A stretch of 64,000 nt of DNA from Paenibacillus antarcticus (GCF_001637225.1 NZ_LVJI01000020.1:1-64000); one strand, 5' to 3'; counted from the stretch's first letter, positions 19,419 to 29,078 are shown. Translations and numbers: made by a program. The notes: a model not told the origin generated them from the sequence alone.

Positions 19419-20255
19419 CTATTTCGAAATATCAACGAATCCTTCCCCAAACACATCACGTACATCATGAATGGTTACAAAAGCATCGATATCAATTGAC
19501 TTAACGATTTTCTTGAGTGCAGACACTTCCTGTTTGCTGATGACGATGTAAAGGATTTCTTTGGACGTCTTCGTATAGTATCCATGACCCGAAAGAACAG
19601 TAACGCCTCGATCCATGTCGACAATCACTTTTTCAGCAATTTGGTCTTGGTCTTTTGAAATAATCATAACGGCTTTCTTAGGATTTAGGCCCTCAATAAT
19701 GAAGTCCATCACTTTCGTACCCACATAGAGCATGATGATCGTGAACATAAGACTTTCTGCGCCAATAATAAAGTAAGAAGAGAATGCCACAATGAGGTCG
19801 AAAAATAACAGCGCGTAGCTTATATTCCAGTCTAGGTATTTGTTGGCCATTCTTGCAAGAATCACTGTACCAGCCGTTGTACCTCCGACACGTATAATAA
19901 TTCCAATCCCTACACCCACAAAGACACCACCAAAAATAGCATTCAGAAGTAGTTCATCTGAAGGAATGCTCCAGTTGGCCGTTAAATGGAGGAAGAGGGA
20001 ATTGAATAGTACAGCAATAATAGTGTATATTGTCGCTGTTCTGTCCAAAAACTTATACCCAGCTAGGAGTAAAAAGGCATTGATAATCAAGCTGACTAGT
20101 CCTGGGGACCATTGGAAAAGATAGTATAATATAATCGTTATCCCGGTAACGCCACCTTCACCGAACTCATTTGGAATAACGAATAAATTAACTGCTAATG
20201 CGAAGATAAACGCACCTAAAATAATTGTAACAATATCGATCATTTTCTTATTCAT
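19419..20255 (-). CDS. YitT family membrane protein
   Basis: 278-residue integral membrane protein of the YitT/DUF161 family with a C-terminal DUF2179 domain. Five or six hydrophobic helices span about residues 7-165, including IVTIILGAFIFALAVNLFVI and the GGVTGITIIL motif. The soluble tail (about 190-278) contains AVMIISKDQDQIAEKV, typical of DUF2179. ATG 20255 is chosen over an upstream TTG at 20285 because AAAGGCGG precedes it. The function is not established. It is convergent with the pur operon. Confidence 0.88.
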   Translation of the reverse strand: MNKKMIDIVTIILGAFIFALAVNLFVIPNEFGEGGVTGITIILYYLFQWSPGLVSLIINAFLLLAGYKFLDRTATIYTIIAVLFNSLFLHLTANWSIPSDELLLNAIFGGVFVGVGIGIIIRVGGTTAGTVILARMANKYLDWNISYALLFFDLIVAFSSYFIIGAESLMFTIIMLYVGTKVMDFIIEGLNPKKAVMIISKDQDQIAEKVIVDMDRGVTVLSGHGYYTKTSKEILYIVISKQEVSALKKIVKSIDIDAFVTIHDVRDVFGEGFVDISK

Positions 20256-20444
20256 GAAATGCCCGCCTTTGTTGTGTTGGTTCAATACGTTAGCTTAAGT
20301 AATAGGCTCACAAAAGTTAAATGCTAACCCCCATTTTTACATATGTCAATGATAGATGCAAAGTGGTACGTTGGCTTGCGAAATAATGACATGAATCCAC
20401 CATCATAATGTAGAATAAATAGGAAAATTAGGATTAATGATGAC

Positions 20445-20473
20445 TTGCATAATGTCTCTAATCGAGATATTAT
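20445..20473 (+). promoter_or_regulatory. promoter with internal operator-like dyad
   Basis: TTGCAT (20445-20450), a 17-base spacer and TATTAT (20468-20473). The spacer carries the inverted repeat TCTC-TAATC-GAGA (20455-20467). Read on the minus strand, ATATCTCGATTAGAGACAT resembles the MhqR operator half-sites TATCTC/GAGATA, but with a 5-base instead of a 6-base centre. It lies 70 bases upstream of the MhqD-like gene. Confidence 0.5.
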
Positions 20474-20543
20474 TGATTTAATAATCTTAATATCAAAATA
20501 AATATCATGTGGTTAACCTAACTGCATCTGGAGGCGATATATT

Positions 20544-21152
20544 GTGAAGCATATATTTAAACAAGGAAGCGATGTTTCTGCACCAACACTCGTTCTATTT
20601 CATGGTACTGGAGGTACTGAAGAGGATCTAATGCCCATTGGGCAAATGATCTCACCTTCATCTTCTATACTTAGCGTTCGTGGTAATGTGTTAGAGAATG
20701 GCATGCCCAGATTCTTTCGTCGTTTAGCGGAGGGCGTGTTCGATGAAGTAGACTTGGTGAACCGTACGCAAGAAGTTTACGCATTCTTGGATGAAGCCTC
20801 AGAGAAATACGGGATAGATCGTCGTAACATGGTAGCTATAGGTTATTCTAACGGCGCTAATATTGCGGGAAGTCTTCTGTTCCATTATGAGGATGCATTT
20901 AAAGGTGCCATTTTGCATCATCCTATGGTTCCTTTGCGTAATAAGGAGTTACCTGATTTGTCATGTATACCTGTCTTTATCGGCGCTGGACGTAACGATA
21001 TGATGTGCCCTGCACAAGAATCAGAAGATCTTAAGGCTTTGTTGGTAGGAGCGGGATCTGTAACAGATTTACACTGGGAGAACAATGGGCACCAATTAAG
21101 TCGTACCGAGATTGATGCTGCAGGAGAATGGTTTAGTAAACATTTCAGTTAA
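20544..21152 (+). CDS. phospholipase/carboxylesterase family hydrolase, MhqD-like
   Basis: 202-residue alpha/beta hydrolase. It has LVLFHGTGGTEEDLM (oxyanion loop), nucleophile serine in AIGYSNGANIAG, an acidic residue in GAGRNDMMCP, and a His in ENNGHQLS. The segment SVRGNVLENGMPRFFRRLAE is, as I recall, characteristic of B. subtilis MhqD (YodD), a hydroquinone and aldehyde stress hydrolase. GTG start after TGGAGGCG. The promoter dyad upstream fits a repressor-controlled stress gene. The hydrolase family is clear; the assignment to MhqD is likely but not proven. Confidence 0.8.
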   Translation: MKHIFKQGSDVSAPTLVLFHGTGGTEEDLMPIGQMISPSSSILSVRGNVLENGMPRFFRRLAEGVFDEVDLVNRTQEVYAFLDEASEKYGIDRRNMVAIGYSNGANIAGSLLFHYEDAFKGAILHHPMVPLRNKELPDLSCIPVFIGAGRNDMMCPAQESEDLKALLVGAGSVTDLHWENNGHQLSRTEIDAAGEWFSKHFS

Positions 21153-21186
21153 GTTAGAGGTAATAAGGTATGACTTGAAACAGAGG

Positions 21187-21219
21187 GTCCTTCATCTTGT
21201 CGAAGATGGAGGGCTTTTC
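21187..21219 (+). terminator. terminator after MhqD-like gene
   Basis: A 12-bp stem, GTCCTTCATCTT with AAGATGGAGGGC, tetraloop GTCG, then TTTT. Confidence 0.85.
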
Positions 21220-21332
21220 TATATCCAACATCCTATGATACGGTTGAAAAAAGAGCGCAAAAGGAGTACGTTACTAAGATGAAATAAAAAATAAGAATTC
21301 AACTATACATAGATATTTAAAAGAGGAGAAGG

Positions 21333-22682
21333 ATGGCATACATGGAAAATGATAAGAACACAGCCCACAATGAAGAAGCTCATACGCAATCGTCTACAGT
21401 AGAATCAATGAAATCAGTATCTAAACCACAAAAGCATGCGCCTGTTATGATGGAAGAAATCGTACGAGCACATCATGTGTTAAAAGAAGTCATTGTACGG
21501 ACACCTTTACAATGGGATGCTGTACTTTCAGCAAAATATAATTGTAACGTGTATCTAAAACGCGAGGATTTACAAGTGGTACGATCTTTTAAAATTCGCG
21601 GTTCATATAATATGATTCGTAGTCTCTCCGAGGAAGAGTTAGCGAAGGGAATTGTCTGCGCAAGTGCAGGAAATCATGCTCAGGGTGTGGCTTTTTCCTG
21701 TAAGACACTAGGAATTCAAGGGAAAATATATATGCCGAGTACTACACCTAATCAAAAAGTAAAACAGGTTAGGCGTTTCGGTGGTGAGAACGTTAAGGTC
21801 GTATTGATCGGTGATACGTATGACGATGCATATGCTGAGGCTATGAAGACCTGTGATGAACAGGGGATGACGTTTATTCATCCGTTTGATGAGCCTCGTA
21901 TTATTGCGGGCAATGGGACGATTGCCATGGAAGTAATGGAGAGTCTCAATACAGCTGCAGATTACATCTTTGTGACGATTGGTGGAGGCGGACTAGCCGC
22001 GGGGATAGGTACATATATCAAGACCGTTAGCCCTAATACCAAGTTGATTGGGGTAGAGCCATTGGGAGCTGCCTCTATGAGTGAAGCATTGCTACGTAAA
22101 GAAGTGGTGACTATGGATGTGATTGATAAATTCATAGATGGAGCTGCAGTGAAGCGAGTAGGGGATTTAACCTTTGATATCTGTTCACGTACGCTTGATG
22201 ATGTTGTGAAGGTACCTGAAGGCAAAGCTTGTACAACGATTCTTGAACTATATAATGAGAATGCTATCGTTGTAGAACCCGCGGGAGCTTTGTCCGTATC
22301 AGCATTAGATTTATATCGTGAGCAGATTAAAGGAAAGACAGTGGTATGTATTATCAGTGGAGGAAATAACGATATCGCACGGATGCAAGAGATCAAGGAA
22401 CGCTCTCTGATTTACGAAGGGCTTAAGCATTATTTCATGATCAATTTCCCACAACGTGCAGGTGCATTGCGTGAGTTCCTTCAAGATGTACTAGGTCCTG
22501 GTGATGACATTACGAATTTTGAATATACGAAAAAGCACAATAAAGAAAACGGACCTGCACTCGTAGGTATTGAATTAGATGAGAAGGATGACTATGCCGC
22601 ATTGATTGAACGTTTGAATCGTAAAGGATTCGAGTATACGGAACTCAATAAGGACCGTAATTTATTTAATTTACTTTATTAA
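21333..22682 (+). CDS. ilvA: threonine ammonia-lyase (biosynthetic threonine dehydratase)
   Basis: 449-residue PLP enzyme deaminating threonine to 2-oxobutyrate for isoleucine synthesis. The PLP lysine is Lys87 in VVRSFKIRGSYN. The glycine-rich phosphate loop is TIGGGGLAAGIG, and CIISGGNND follows. The C-terminus (about 365-449) carries one ACT-like regulatory domain (YFMINFPQRAGALREFL). This is the shorter Bacillus-type enzyme with a single ACT domain. The first 35 residues are polar and not conserved; ATG 21342 is an alternative start with better ribosome site spacing. No T-box was seen upstream. Confidence 0.93.
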   Translation: MAYMENDKNTAHNEEAHTQSSTVESMKSVSKPQKHAPVMMEEIVRAHHVLKEVIVRTPLQWDAVLSAKYNCNVYLKREDLQVVRSFKIRGSYNMIRSLSEEELAKGIVCASAGNHAQGVAFSCKTLGIQGKIYMPSTTPNQKVKQVRRFGGENVKVVLIGDTYDDAYAEAMKTCDEQGMTFIHPFDEPRIIAGNGTIAMEVMESLNTAADYIFVTIGGGGLAAGIGTYIKTVSPNTKLIGVEPLGAASMSEALLRKEVVTMDVIDKFIDGAAVKRVGDLTFDICSRTLDDVVKVPEGKACTTILELYNENAIVVEPAGALSVSALDLYREQIKGKTVVCIISGGNNDIARMQEIKERSLIYEGLKHYFMINFPQRAGALREFLQDVLGPGDDITNFEYTKKHNKENGPALVGIELDEKDDYAALIERLNRKGFEYTELNKDRNLFNLLY

Positions 22683-22700
22683 AAAATAATTCAATAGGAA

Positions 22701-22755
22701 ACAGCAAAAAAGCGTGTATACGAAAAGAACGTATCACGCTTTTTTTTGCTGTGCT
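22701..22755. terminator. bidirectional terminator
   Basis: A long stem, ACAGCAAAAAAGCGTG (22701-22716) with CACGCTTTTTTTTGCTGT, plus an inner TATACG/CGTAT. The A- and T-runs on both sides allow use in either direction, after ilvA on the plus strand. Confidence 0.85.
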
Positions 22756-22874
22756 TATGATGTACTCTTACGTGTATCTTGTTAACTTCTGAACGGTGTG
22801 CAACATTGACTAACATTTCACCGTTAAATAGGCAATTAGAATTTCGCTGATATAACGTGTGTAGGGGGATGAGC

Positions 22875-23294
22875 ATGAAATATTTATTAACGTGTATAGT
22901 CGTCATATTTATCCTGTCGGGTTGTTCTATAGGTGGTAGCTCAGAATCAGATTATAACGAAATACGATTAGGAGACGAAGCTATTGCTAAGGTGATACTT
23001 GAAACCAGTAGATTTGAGTTCCCAACAAAAGAGGGGAAGACTGAGGGAATCATTCTGGGGGGCGGTCCAGTACCAGGGTTACGTATTCCAGGTGAGTTCA
23101 CTTCAGCAGCTATGAGAGAAGATAAAGATACATTCGTCATTACATTAACTGAGTATTGGAGTTCAGATGATTTTCAGGATGAGAATAGCCCTGAAGAGAC
23201 AATCTTGAGTCACTATTGGAAATATAGAGTTACCGATTCTGAAGTAGAACTGCACGAAGAGGGTGGAGACTTCTCTCCAGAGCATGTGGAGTAA
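22875..23294 (+). CDS. small lipoprotein of unknown function
   Basis: 139-residue predicted lipoprotein. The signal peptide MKYLLTCIVVIFILSGC has lipobox LSGC with Cys17, so it should be anchored outside the membrane. The mature part is acidic, with no recognised domain; GGGPVPGLRIPGEFTSAAM and ITLTEYW are distinctive. ATG 22875 is used because AGGGGGAT precedes it; GTG at 22857 is less likely. It is convergent with the aminotransferase gene. Confidence 0.65.
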   Translation: MKYLLTCIVVIFILSGCSIGGSSESDYNEIRLGDEAIAKVILETSRFEFPTKEGKTEGIILGGGPVPGLRIPGEFTSAAMREDKDTFVITLTEYWSSDDFQDENSPEETILSHYWKYRVTDSEVELHEEGGDFSPEHVE

Positions 23295-23315
23295 ATTGAG
23301 CCGGACTAAGGTTCC

Positions 23316-24812
23316 TTAGAACGTAAATAATTCATCTAGATTTACGCGATGGTCTGCGAATATATGATGCCAGTCATTCGTAGCTGAATCATAATAGTAA
23401 TCTTGCTTCCATGATTCAATATTTATCATAATGGAACGAACGGCCTCTGAGATAGCATACATCTCTTGATCGGTCATCGTGGGGTGAATGGATAATCGAA
23501 TCCAACCCGGTTTATTGGTTAGATCACCCTGATCTAGTTGGTCTGTAATAGCTTTTGATGTATATTCATTAATTTGAAGTAAGTAATGGCCATAAGGGCC
23601 AGCGCAAGAACAACCACCACGTGCTTGAATGCCGAATCGATCATTAAGTAATCTTACAAATAAGTTGTAATGAATACGATGTGCAATGAAAGATATAATT
23701 CCCAGACGTCTTTGAGCATGATCCTCCAACACAAATATGCCCTGTGTATCGGTTAACTCGTCCATAAGTATGGAGGTTAATTCACGATCACGCTGAATAA
23801 TCTGACTACTACCCATACGTTCTTTGAGCTGAATACAGAGTGCAGTTCTGATCGTCTGGAGAATGGGGGGCGTCCCTCCATCTTCGCGTGCCTCGATATC
23901 TGTGTAATACTGCCGACCTCCTACTGAATTTGTCCAAGAAACAGTCCCACCACCGGGACGATCAGGAATGTGATTGTTGTAGAGCTGCGAATTGAAGATC
24001 AAGACACCACTGCTCCCAGGCCCACCTAGAAATTTATGAGGTGAGAAGTATATGGCATCTAATTGTTCCAAAGGGGATGAAGGGTGCATATTGATATCGA
24101 CGTAGGGAGCACTTGCCGAGAAATCAACGAAACACAACCCTCCATATTCATGCATCTTTCGAGCGAGGTGATGATAAGGTGTCTGGATTCCGGTGACATT
24201 GGAACAAGCAGTAAAGGAACCTATTTTACATGTGCGATGGTTATATTTCACTAAAGCTTGTTCTAATTTCTCTGGATCTACCTCTCCGTTTCCTCCTGGT
24301 TCAATACATACGACATCTCCAATGGTTTCCGACCACGATAACTGATTAGAATGGTGCTCCATATGACTAACAAATATAATCGGACGGCTCGCTTCAGATA
24401 AGGAACCATGTCGATCTATCCACTCGGGCACTCTAAGTCCTAAGATGCGCTGTAGCTTGTTAACAGCTGAGGTCATCCCAGCACCGGTGTTAATAAGAAT
24501 ATCTCGTTCGTCTGCATTCACATGCCGTTTAATCAAGTTACGTGCTTGTTTGTAGGCTTTAGTCATGGTTGTGCCTGTAATATTAGCTTCTGTATGTGTA
24601 TTCGCCATATAGGGGCCGAACTGCTCTAGAATGTGTGATTCAATGGGGAGATAAAGACGTCCGCTGGCTGCCCAATCCGCATAAATGATTTGTTTCCTAC
24701 CGTATGGTGATTCGAAATAGAAGTCTGTACCGATGATATGGTTCCTAAACGTTTTGAAATATTGTGTCAATGACAGATCCTCAGCTTGACTATTGCGTTG
24801 TACATTTGGCAC
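23316..24812 (-). CDS. class V aminotransferase / cysteine desulfurase-like protein
   Basis: 498-residue PLP enzyme of fold type I, class V. The PLP lysine is Lys260 in SPHKFLGGPGSSG, and Asp230 in CFVDFSASAP holds the pyridine nitrogen. HMEHHSNQLSW and THTEANITG are typical of SufS/CsdA-like relatives. The C-terminal RGGCSCAGPYGH (Cys401, Cys403) sits where desulfurases have their active cysteine. It is about 90 residues longer than SufS. No suf genes are near. GTG start after GGAGGA at eight-base spacing. The exact substrate is unknown. Confidence 0.8.
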   Translation of the reverse strand: MPNVQRNSQAEDLSLTQYFKTFRNHIIGTDFYFESPYGRKQIIYADWAASGRLYLPIESHILEQFGPYMANTHTEANITGTTMTKAYKQARNLIKRHVNADERDILINTGAGMTSAVNKLQRILGLRVPEWIDRHGSLSEASRPIIFVSHMEHHSNQLSWSETIGDVVCIEPGGNGEVDPEKLEQALVKYNHRTCKIGSFTACSNVTGIQTPYHHLARKMHEYGGLCFVDFSASAPYVDINMHPSSPLEQLDAIYFSPHKFLGGPGSSGVLIFNSQLYNNHIPDRPGGGTVSWTNSVGGRQYYTDIEAREDGGTPPILQTIRTALCIQLKERMGSSQIIQRDRELTSILMDELTDTQGIFVLEDHAQRRLGIISFIAHRIHYNLFVRLLNDRFGIQARGGCSCAGPYGHYLLQINEYTSKAITDQLDQGDLTNKPGWIRLSIHPTMTDQEMYAISEAVRSIMINIESWKQDYYYDSATNDWHHIFADHRVNLDELFTF

Positions 24813-25090
24813 GCATTATTCCTCCAACATATCCTGATTTGATCTCATTATATGTCTGAACGTTATTGTAGGTTAGTGCCTATGGATAAAATAAACTTGT
24901 AACACGGGTATGATATTTTAAATTTTAAATAAATAATTGCGAATATAGTTGGAATTGCAAACTAGGAGACAGGCTGTTATGAGATATTATTAAAGAATGT
25001 ATTGAAATTTTGAGATGAATTACGTTACGCTATTAGCTTGAGATATTCACATTCACATTGATTTCAGTCTCAGAGAAAGAAGGAGTATAG

Positions 25091-25999
25091 TTGTCACGTC
25101 TTGTATATTTAGCACTTATTGCACTTAGTCTCATTTGGGGCGGATCGTTCTTTTTCATCAAAATGCTTCTTCATGATTTCGGTCCTTGGACCATCGCCTT
25201 CTTAAGATCAAGTACTGGTCTAGTCGTTATTGTAAGTATCATGTTAGCGTTGAAGAAGCCATTTGGAATACGGACTATTTCTTGGGTTCCGATGACCATT
25301 ATGGCATTGATCAATACAGCAATTCCTTGGGCATTCATTGCTTTTAGTGAGACACGATTGCCTAGTAGTATGGCATCTGTCTTAAATGCTACAACACCAG
25401 TGTGGACAATTATTGTGGGTGTGTTGTTCTTTCGTTCTGTTTCGAGTAAAAGACAGTGGATCGGAATAGGGATTGCGACCGTGGGTCTAATCATATTGCT
25501 TGATGTTAATCCTGATACATTCATTTCGGTGGATGTGCTTGGATTCGGTTGTATGATTGCAGCGACATTCTGTTATGCCGTAGGATCTCAGTTATCGAAG
25601 AATCTTCTTACATTAGGATACTCCATGTATCAAGTTACCTTTGGAACGTTGCTATGTACGATGATTGGAAGTGGGATTATGGCTTTCTCTACGGAGGAAG
25701 TCTCATTATCACACCTTGCATCGTTATCAAATATACTAATGCTTGTTGGATTAGGTGTGTTCGGATCGGGTATTGCCTATATCTTGTTCTATTATATGAT
25801 TCAAAAAGGAAGTGCAGAATTTGCAACGATGGTAACCTATCTCGTTCCATGTACTGCTGTTCTATGGGGATATACCTTATTAAATGAACATATTAAGTGG
25901 ACATTGTTGGTTGGGTTGGTGATTATTCTTACCGGGGTATTCATAGCTAGTTGTAAAAGCAAACCGAAATATTCAAAACTAATATCAGAAGATCAATAA
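25091..25999 (+). CDS. EamA/DMT family transporter
   Basis: 302-residue membrane protein with ten predicted helices in two EamA repeats (about 5-135 and 150-290). The first begins LVYLALIALSLIWGGSFFFIK, the usual EamA opening. Such proteins mostly export amino acids or other metabolites. TTG start supported by AAGGAG six bases upstream. Followed by a strong terminator. The substrate cannot be read from the sequence. Confidence 0.88.
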   Translation: MSRLVYLALIALSLIWGGSFFFIKMLLHDFGPWTIAFLRSSTGLVVIVSIMLALKKPFGIRTISWVPMTIMALINTAIPWAFIAFSETRLPSSMASVLNATTPVWTIIVGVLFFRSVSSKRQWIGIGIATVGLIILLDVNPDTFISVDVLGFGCMIAATFCYAVGSQLSKNLLTLGYSMYQVTFGTLLCTMIGSGIMAFSTEEVSLSHLASLSNILMLVGLGVFGSGIAYILFYYMIQKGSAEFATMVTYLVPCTAVLWGYTLLNEHIKWTLLVGLVIILTGVFIASCKSKPKYSKLISEDQ

Positions 26000-26015
26000 C
26001 AGATAAGTTTGATAC

Positions 26016-26078
26016 AAAAAAAGCCTTCACGTACACATCACTGTGAGAAATCACAGCATGTGTCGAGAAGGCTTTTTT
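26016..26078. terminator. bidirectional terminator
   Basis: A long hairpin with outer AAAAAAAGCCTTC and GAAGGCTTTTTT arms, a middle ACACAT/ATGTGT stem and an inner CTGTGA/TCACAG stem. It serves the EamA gene and, on the minus strand, the gene ending at 26147. Confidence 0.85.
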
Positions 26079-26146
26079 AAATCGTTGCAAAGAAATATGA
26101 GTCTACCACAGCAGTCTATATAGGGAAGTAATGCGTTTATTCAACA

Positions 26147-26839
26147 TTACTTACGCTTGAATATAAAAATCCATCCGATTAGTCCAATGACAGCAATGAA
26201 GAGGCTAACCCAAGGTTGAATCGTAAATACGGGTAGTAGATTACGGAAGGTATATCCGATCATCATAATGATCAACGTTACGACAACGTAGATTCCGATG
26301 GTTCTCAAATTTAGATTGGGCTTAGGCATAGGCTTAGTATTTCCTTGGCCTCTAACTTGATCTTCATGCTCTGTTGTACGATTAAGTAACTTCGTGACCG
26401 CTTCCACTAATAGGATAGAACCTATAGCGATAACAATGAGCGACAAGAGACTGATGCGATTGAAGGTATCCATCGAGCCGCCAAGCCACTGCGCTACGAA
26501 ACCAACTAAGGACTCCATAAAAAAGAACATCGTTAGCGCGACCCAAGGAATCATTACATAATATTGACCGCCCGCTATCGTCTTTCTCTTAGGCAGAATT
26601 TGCACTTTATTGCGACTGTACTCTTCGGCCGTGGGTCCGAATATTTGTCGTGCTTGTATTCCCTGCTCTTGTGACTCCAAAAGTTGATGTGCCAACTTTA
26701 ATAGTAATTGTTCACTTTCGGTCTGATCGACATCACAGGTACGGAAGTAAACGACGATGTCCTCGAAATAATCTTTATTGTCAGGGGTCATCTGTTCTCT
26801 TAATCGATTATTTTCTTTGATCATAGCTTTAATTGTCAT
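26147..26839 (-). CDS. DUF1129-like membrane protein
   Basis: 230-residue protein. The hydrophilic N-terminus (1-90) includes LLLKLAHQLLESQEQGIQARQ and IFGPTAEEY, as in DUF1129 proteins. It is followed by four membrane helices (about 95-115, 125-148, 178-200, 207-226) and a basic tail KRK. GGGGGAG lies upstream of ATG. The function is unknown. Monocistronic, convergent with the EamA gene. Confidence 0.7.
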   Translation of the reverse strand: MTIKAMIKENNRLREQMTPDNKDYFEDIVVYFRTCDVDQTESEQLLLKLAHQLLESQEQGIQARQIFGPTAEEYSRNKVQILPKRKTIAGGQYYVMIPWVALTMFFFMESLVGFVAQWLGGSMDTFNRISLLSLIVIAIGSILLVEAVTKLLNRTTEHEDQVRGQGNTKPMPKPNLNLRTIGIYVVVTLIIMMIGYTFRNLLPVFTIQPWVSLFIAVIGLIGWIFIFKRK

Positions 26840-27011
26840 ATGATTAGCTCCCCCTATCTAGTTCAAGTATAGGAATACAGGTGGAGGTTGGCAAGGACAT
26901 GCAGCTGTCAGTAATGGTAAATGGTTGTTTGTGTCATATTAGTGAAAGTGTATAAAACGTTGTGTTGATTCACAACATAATACAGATAAGTAGAACAAAG
27001 GAGGAGTTAAT

Positions 27012-27233
27012 ATGGTAAATAATCTAGACTCGAATGCTGCTTCACTATCGCATGAACAAGCTGGGATCAGAGCGACAGGTCAACAGCTTCCATCGGAAAT
27101 GGGATTAGATGATGAGATGAATACTCCTTCGATGTGGGGTGGGTTATCCGAGACAGAACAAGGAAACGAGATGATGGCAAGCTGGGAGGGCCGAGAAGAG
27201 ACGCACAATATGTTTATTCAAAGCTATGACTAG
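27012..27233 (+). CDS. small acidic hypothetical protein, 73 aa
   Basis: 73-residue soluble acidic protein, rich in Met, Glu, Asn and Gln, with no Cys or membrane helix. It has a perfect AAAGGAGG ribosome site eight bases before ATG, which makes it a real gene. I do not recognise the family with certainty; it resembles small Bacillus proteins of the YozQ type in length and composition only. Confidence 0.6.
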   Translation: MVNNLDSNAASLSHEQAGIRATGQQLPSEMGLDDEMNTPSMWGGLSETEQGNEMMASWEGREETHNMFIQSYD

Positions 27234-27365
27234 AATCCTCTGAATAGTCAAAAATCCATTGACAGACCCTTTTTGGCGATGTTACAATAAATCCGTTAAT
27301 TCATATTAAACTTATCGGATTTATTAGTATATAGATGAATCGCATAACGCTAGGGGGAATCGAGT

Positions 27366-28196
27366 ATGGAGCGTCACATTAATATCCGACATAATCAAGA
27401 GGAACTGACAGCCAGTATTCACTATCCGTCATCGAAAGTGAATATAGAGGGACGTAGTAAAGAACGAGTACCACTCGTCATCATCTGTCATGGATTTGTA
27501 GGCAATCGTATCGGAGTAGATCGCCTTTTCTTGAAGACGGCAAGAGAGCTTTCAGAAGACGGATATATGGTTGTAAGATTTGATTATATCGGTTGTGGCG
27601 AGAGTACGGGTGATTATGGTAAGGAAGGGCTAGCATCCATGATTGACCAGACTCGTAGCGTACTCGATTATACACTAGACTGTGCTGATGTTGACCCAAC
27701 TCGGGTCACTCTGATTGGGCATAGTTTGGGTGGGGCAGTTGCTATCTTAACCGCAGGACGGGATCGTCGTGTAAAGAACCTTATCTTGTGGTCCTCCGTA
27801 GGGTATCCTTTTAATGATATTGTCAAAATCACGGGTCGAGATGTTTACGATACCGCGGTTAAGAAGGGTTCCTCCGATTATTTAGGATATACGTTTACAC
27901 CTGCTTTCTTTGAATCCCTTGCGCCGTTCCAACCATTTCAACAGGCAGGTAAGTTTAATGGAAATGTCCTCTTAATCCACGGAACCTCAGATGATTCTAT
28001 TCCAGTAGATTATGCTTTTCTCTATCAGAAAGTATTCTGGATGCGCTCTGAAGGAAGTTGTGATAAAGAAATCATATTTCAAGCGGATCACACCTACTCC
28101 TCAGGACCTCACCGTGAGCAGTTGCTTCACCGGACGAAAGAATGGTTGAACGAACAGGAAAGAACACAACACGAATGGCAGAACTGGATGATTTAG
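27366..28196 (+). CDS. alpha/beta hydrolase (S33-like)
   Basis: 276-residue cytosolic serine hydrolase. It has oxyanion segment VIICHGFVGN, nucleophile in LIGHSLGGAVAIL, Asp in LLIHGTSDDSIPV and catalytic His in FQADHTYSS. DYIGCGESTGDYG is common in esterase/feruloyl-esterase-like members. ATG follows TAGGGGGAA at close spacing. Its substrate is unknown. The next gene, on the same strand, encodes an aromatic-ring dioxygenase. Confidence 0.85.
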   Translation: MERHINIRHNQEELTASIHYPSSKVNIEGRSKERVPLVIICHGFVGNRIGVDRLFLKTARELSEDGYMVVRFDYIGCGESTGDYGKEGLASMIDQTRSVLDYTLDCADVDPTRVTLIGHSLGGAVAILTAGRDRRVKNLILWSSVGYPFNDIVKITGRDVYDTAVKKGSSDYLGYTFTPAFFESLAPFQPFQQAGKFNGNVLLIHGTSDDSIPVDYAFLYQKVFWMRSEGSCDKEIIFQADHTYSSGPHREQLLHRTKEWLNEQERTQHEWQNWMI

Positions 28197-28295
28197 CTCT
28201 TAATAAAGGGTGGATTCAATAATATTGGTAAAACACCTCCATTAACTGTAAAATACAAGGTAGCAATGTATACTGGTGAGTGGAGGTTGATATCA

Positions 28296-29075
28296 ATGAC
28301 AATACCTTCTTTATTTGTAGCTCATGGTTCCCCTATGCTGGCTTTGGAGGAACATGATTATGCCCGCTTTTTACAAGGACTGGGTCAACATTTCAAAATT
28401 CCCAAAGCCATCGTAATTTTCTCAGCCCATTGGGATACGCCAATTCAGTCTATGACCATGGATGAGTCACATACTACGATGCATGATTTCTACGGATTTC
28501 CTGAGGAGATGTATAAGCTTACTTACCCAGCCCAAGGTGATTCAGAATTAAACAAGCGAATAGATGGACTCTTCAAGAAAAATAATTTAAACTATACGCC
28601 TGTTCGTGATCGTGGACTTGACCATGGGGTTTGGGTTATTCTTCAGAAGTTATATCCCGAAGCTAATATTCCTGTTATTGAGTTGTCTGTGGATTCAACA
28701 CGGTCACCCAAGGAGCAGTATAATATAGGTGCTATGCTTGCGGAACTTCGTAAGGAAGATGTACTTATTATTGGTAGTGGTGGTTTAGTTCATAATTTAC
28801 GTACGATCAGTGAGGGTGCACAAACGGATGAATGGGCTGCTGAGTTCGATCATTGGGTTGCTGTGGAACTTGAAGAATGGGATTTGAAATCGTTATTCGA
28901 TTATCGCCATAAAGCACCATTTGCAGATCAAGCCGTTCCTCCATATGGATTGGAACATTTTGCGCCGTTGTTCTATGCAATGGGTGCTGCAGATGATGAG
29001 CGTAAGGCGAAGCGACTATTTCAGGAATATCAGTATGGTAACCTTAGTCTGAACTGTTGGATGTTCGGATCATAA
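28296..29075 (+). CDS. extradiol ring-cleavage dioxygenase, DODA/LigB type
   Basis: 259-residue class III extradiol dioxygenase (4,5-DOPA dioxygenase/YgiD family). SLFVAHGSPMLAL and IFSAHWDTP contribute metal-binding histidines, then YDFYGFPEEMYKL-like sequence and DHGVWVIL with another His. ATG 28296 is preferred because GGAGG lies nine bases before it; ATG 28266 precedes that site. Some relatives act on catechols. It lies among genes with a quinone/catechol stress flavour (MhqD-like hydrolase, DoxX proteins), which is suggestive only. Confidence 0.85.
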   Translation: MTIPSLFVAHGSPMLALEEHDYARFLQGLGQHFKIPKAIVIFSAHWDTPIQSMTMDESHTTMHDFYGFPEEMYKLTYPAQGDSELNKRIDGLFKKNNLNYTPVRDRGLDHGVWVILQKLYPEANIPVIELSVDSTRSPKEQYNIGAMLAELRKEDVLIIGSGGLVHNLRTISEGAQTDEWAAEFDHWVAVELEEWDLKSLFDYRHKAPFADQAVPPYGLEHFAPLFYAMGAADDERKAKRLFQEYQYGNLSLNCWMFGS

Positions 29076-29078
29076 TAT

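Noticed and set aside
21219..21332. T-box leader upstream of ilvA
   Set aside because: No T-box sequence and no specifier hairpin or terminator there.
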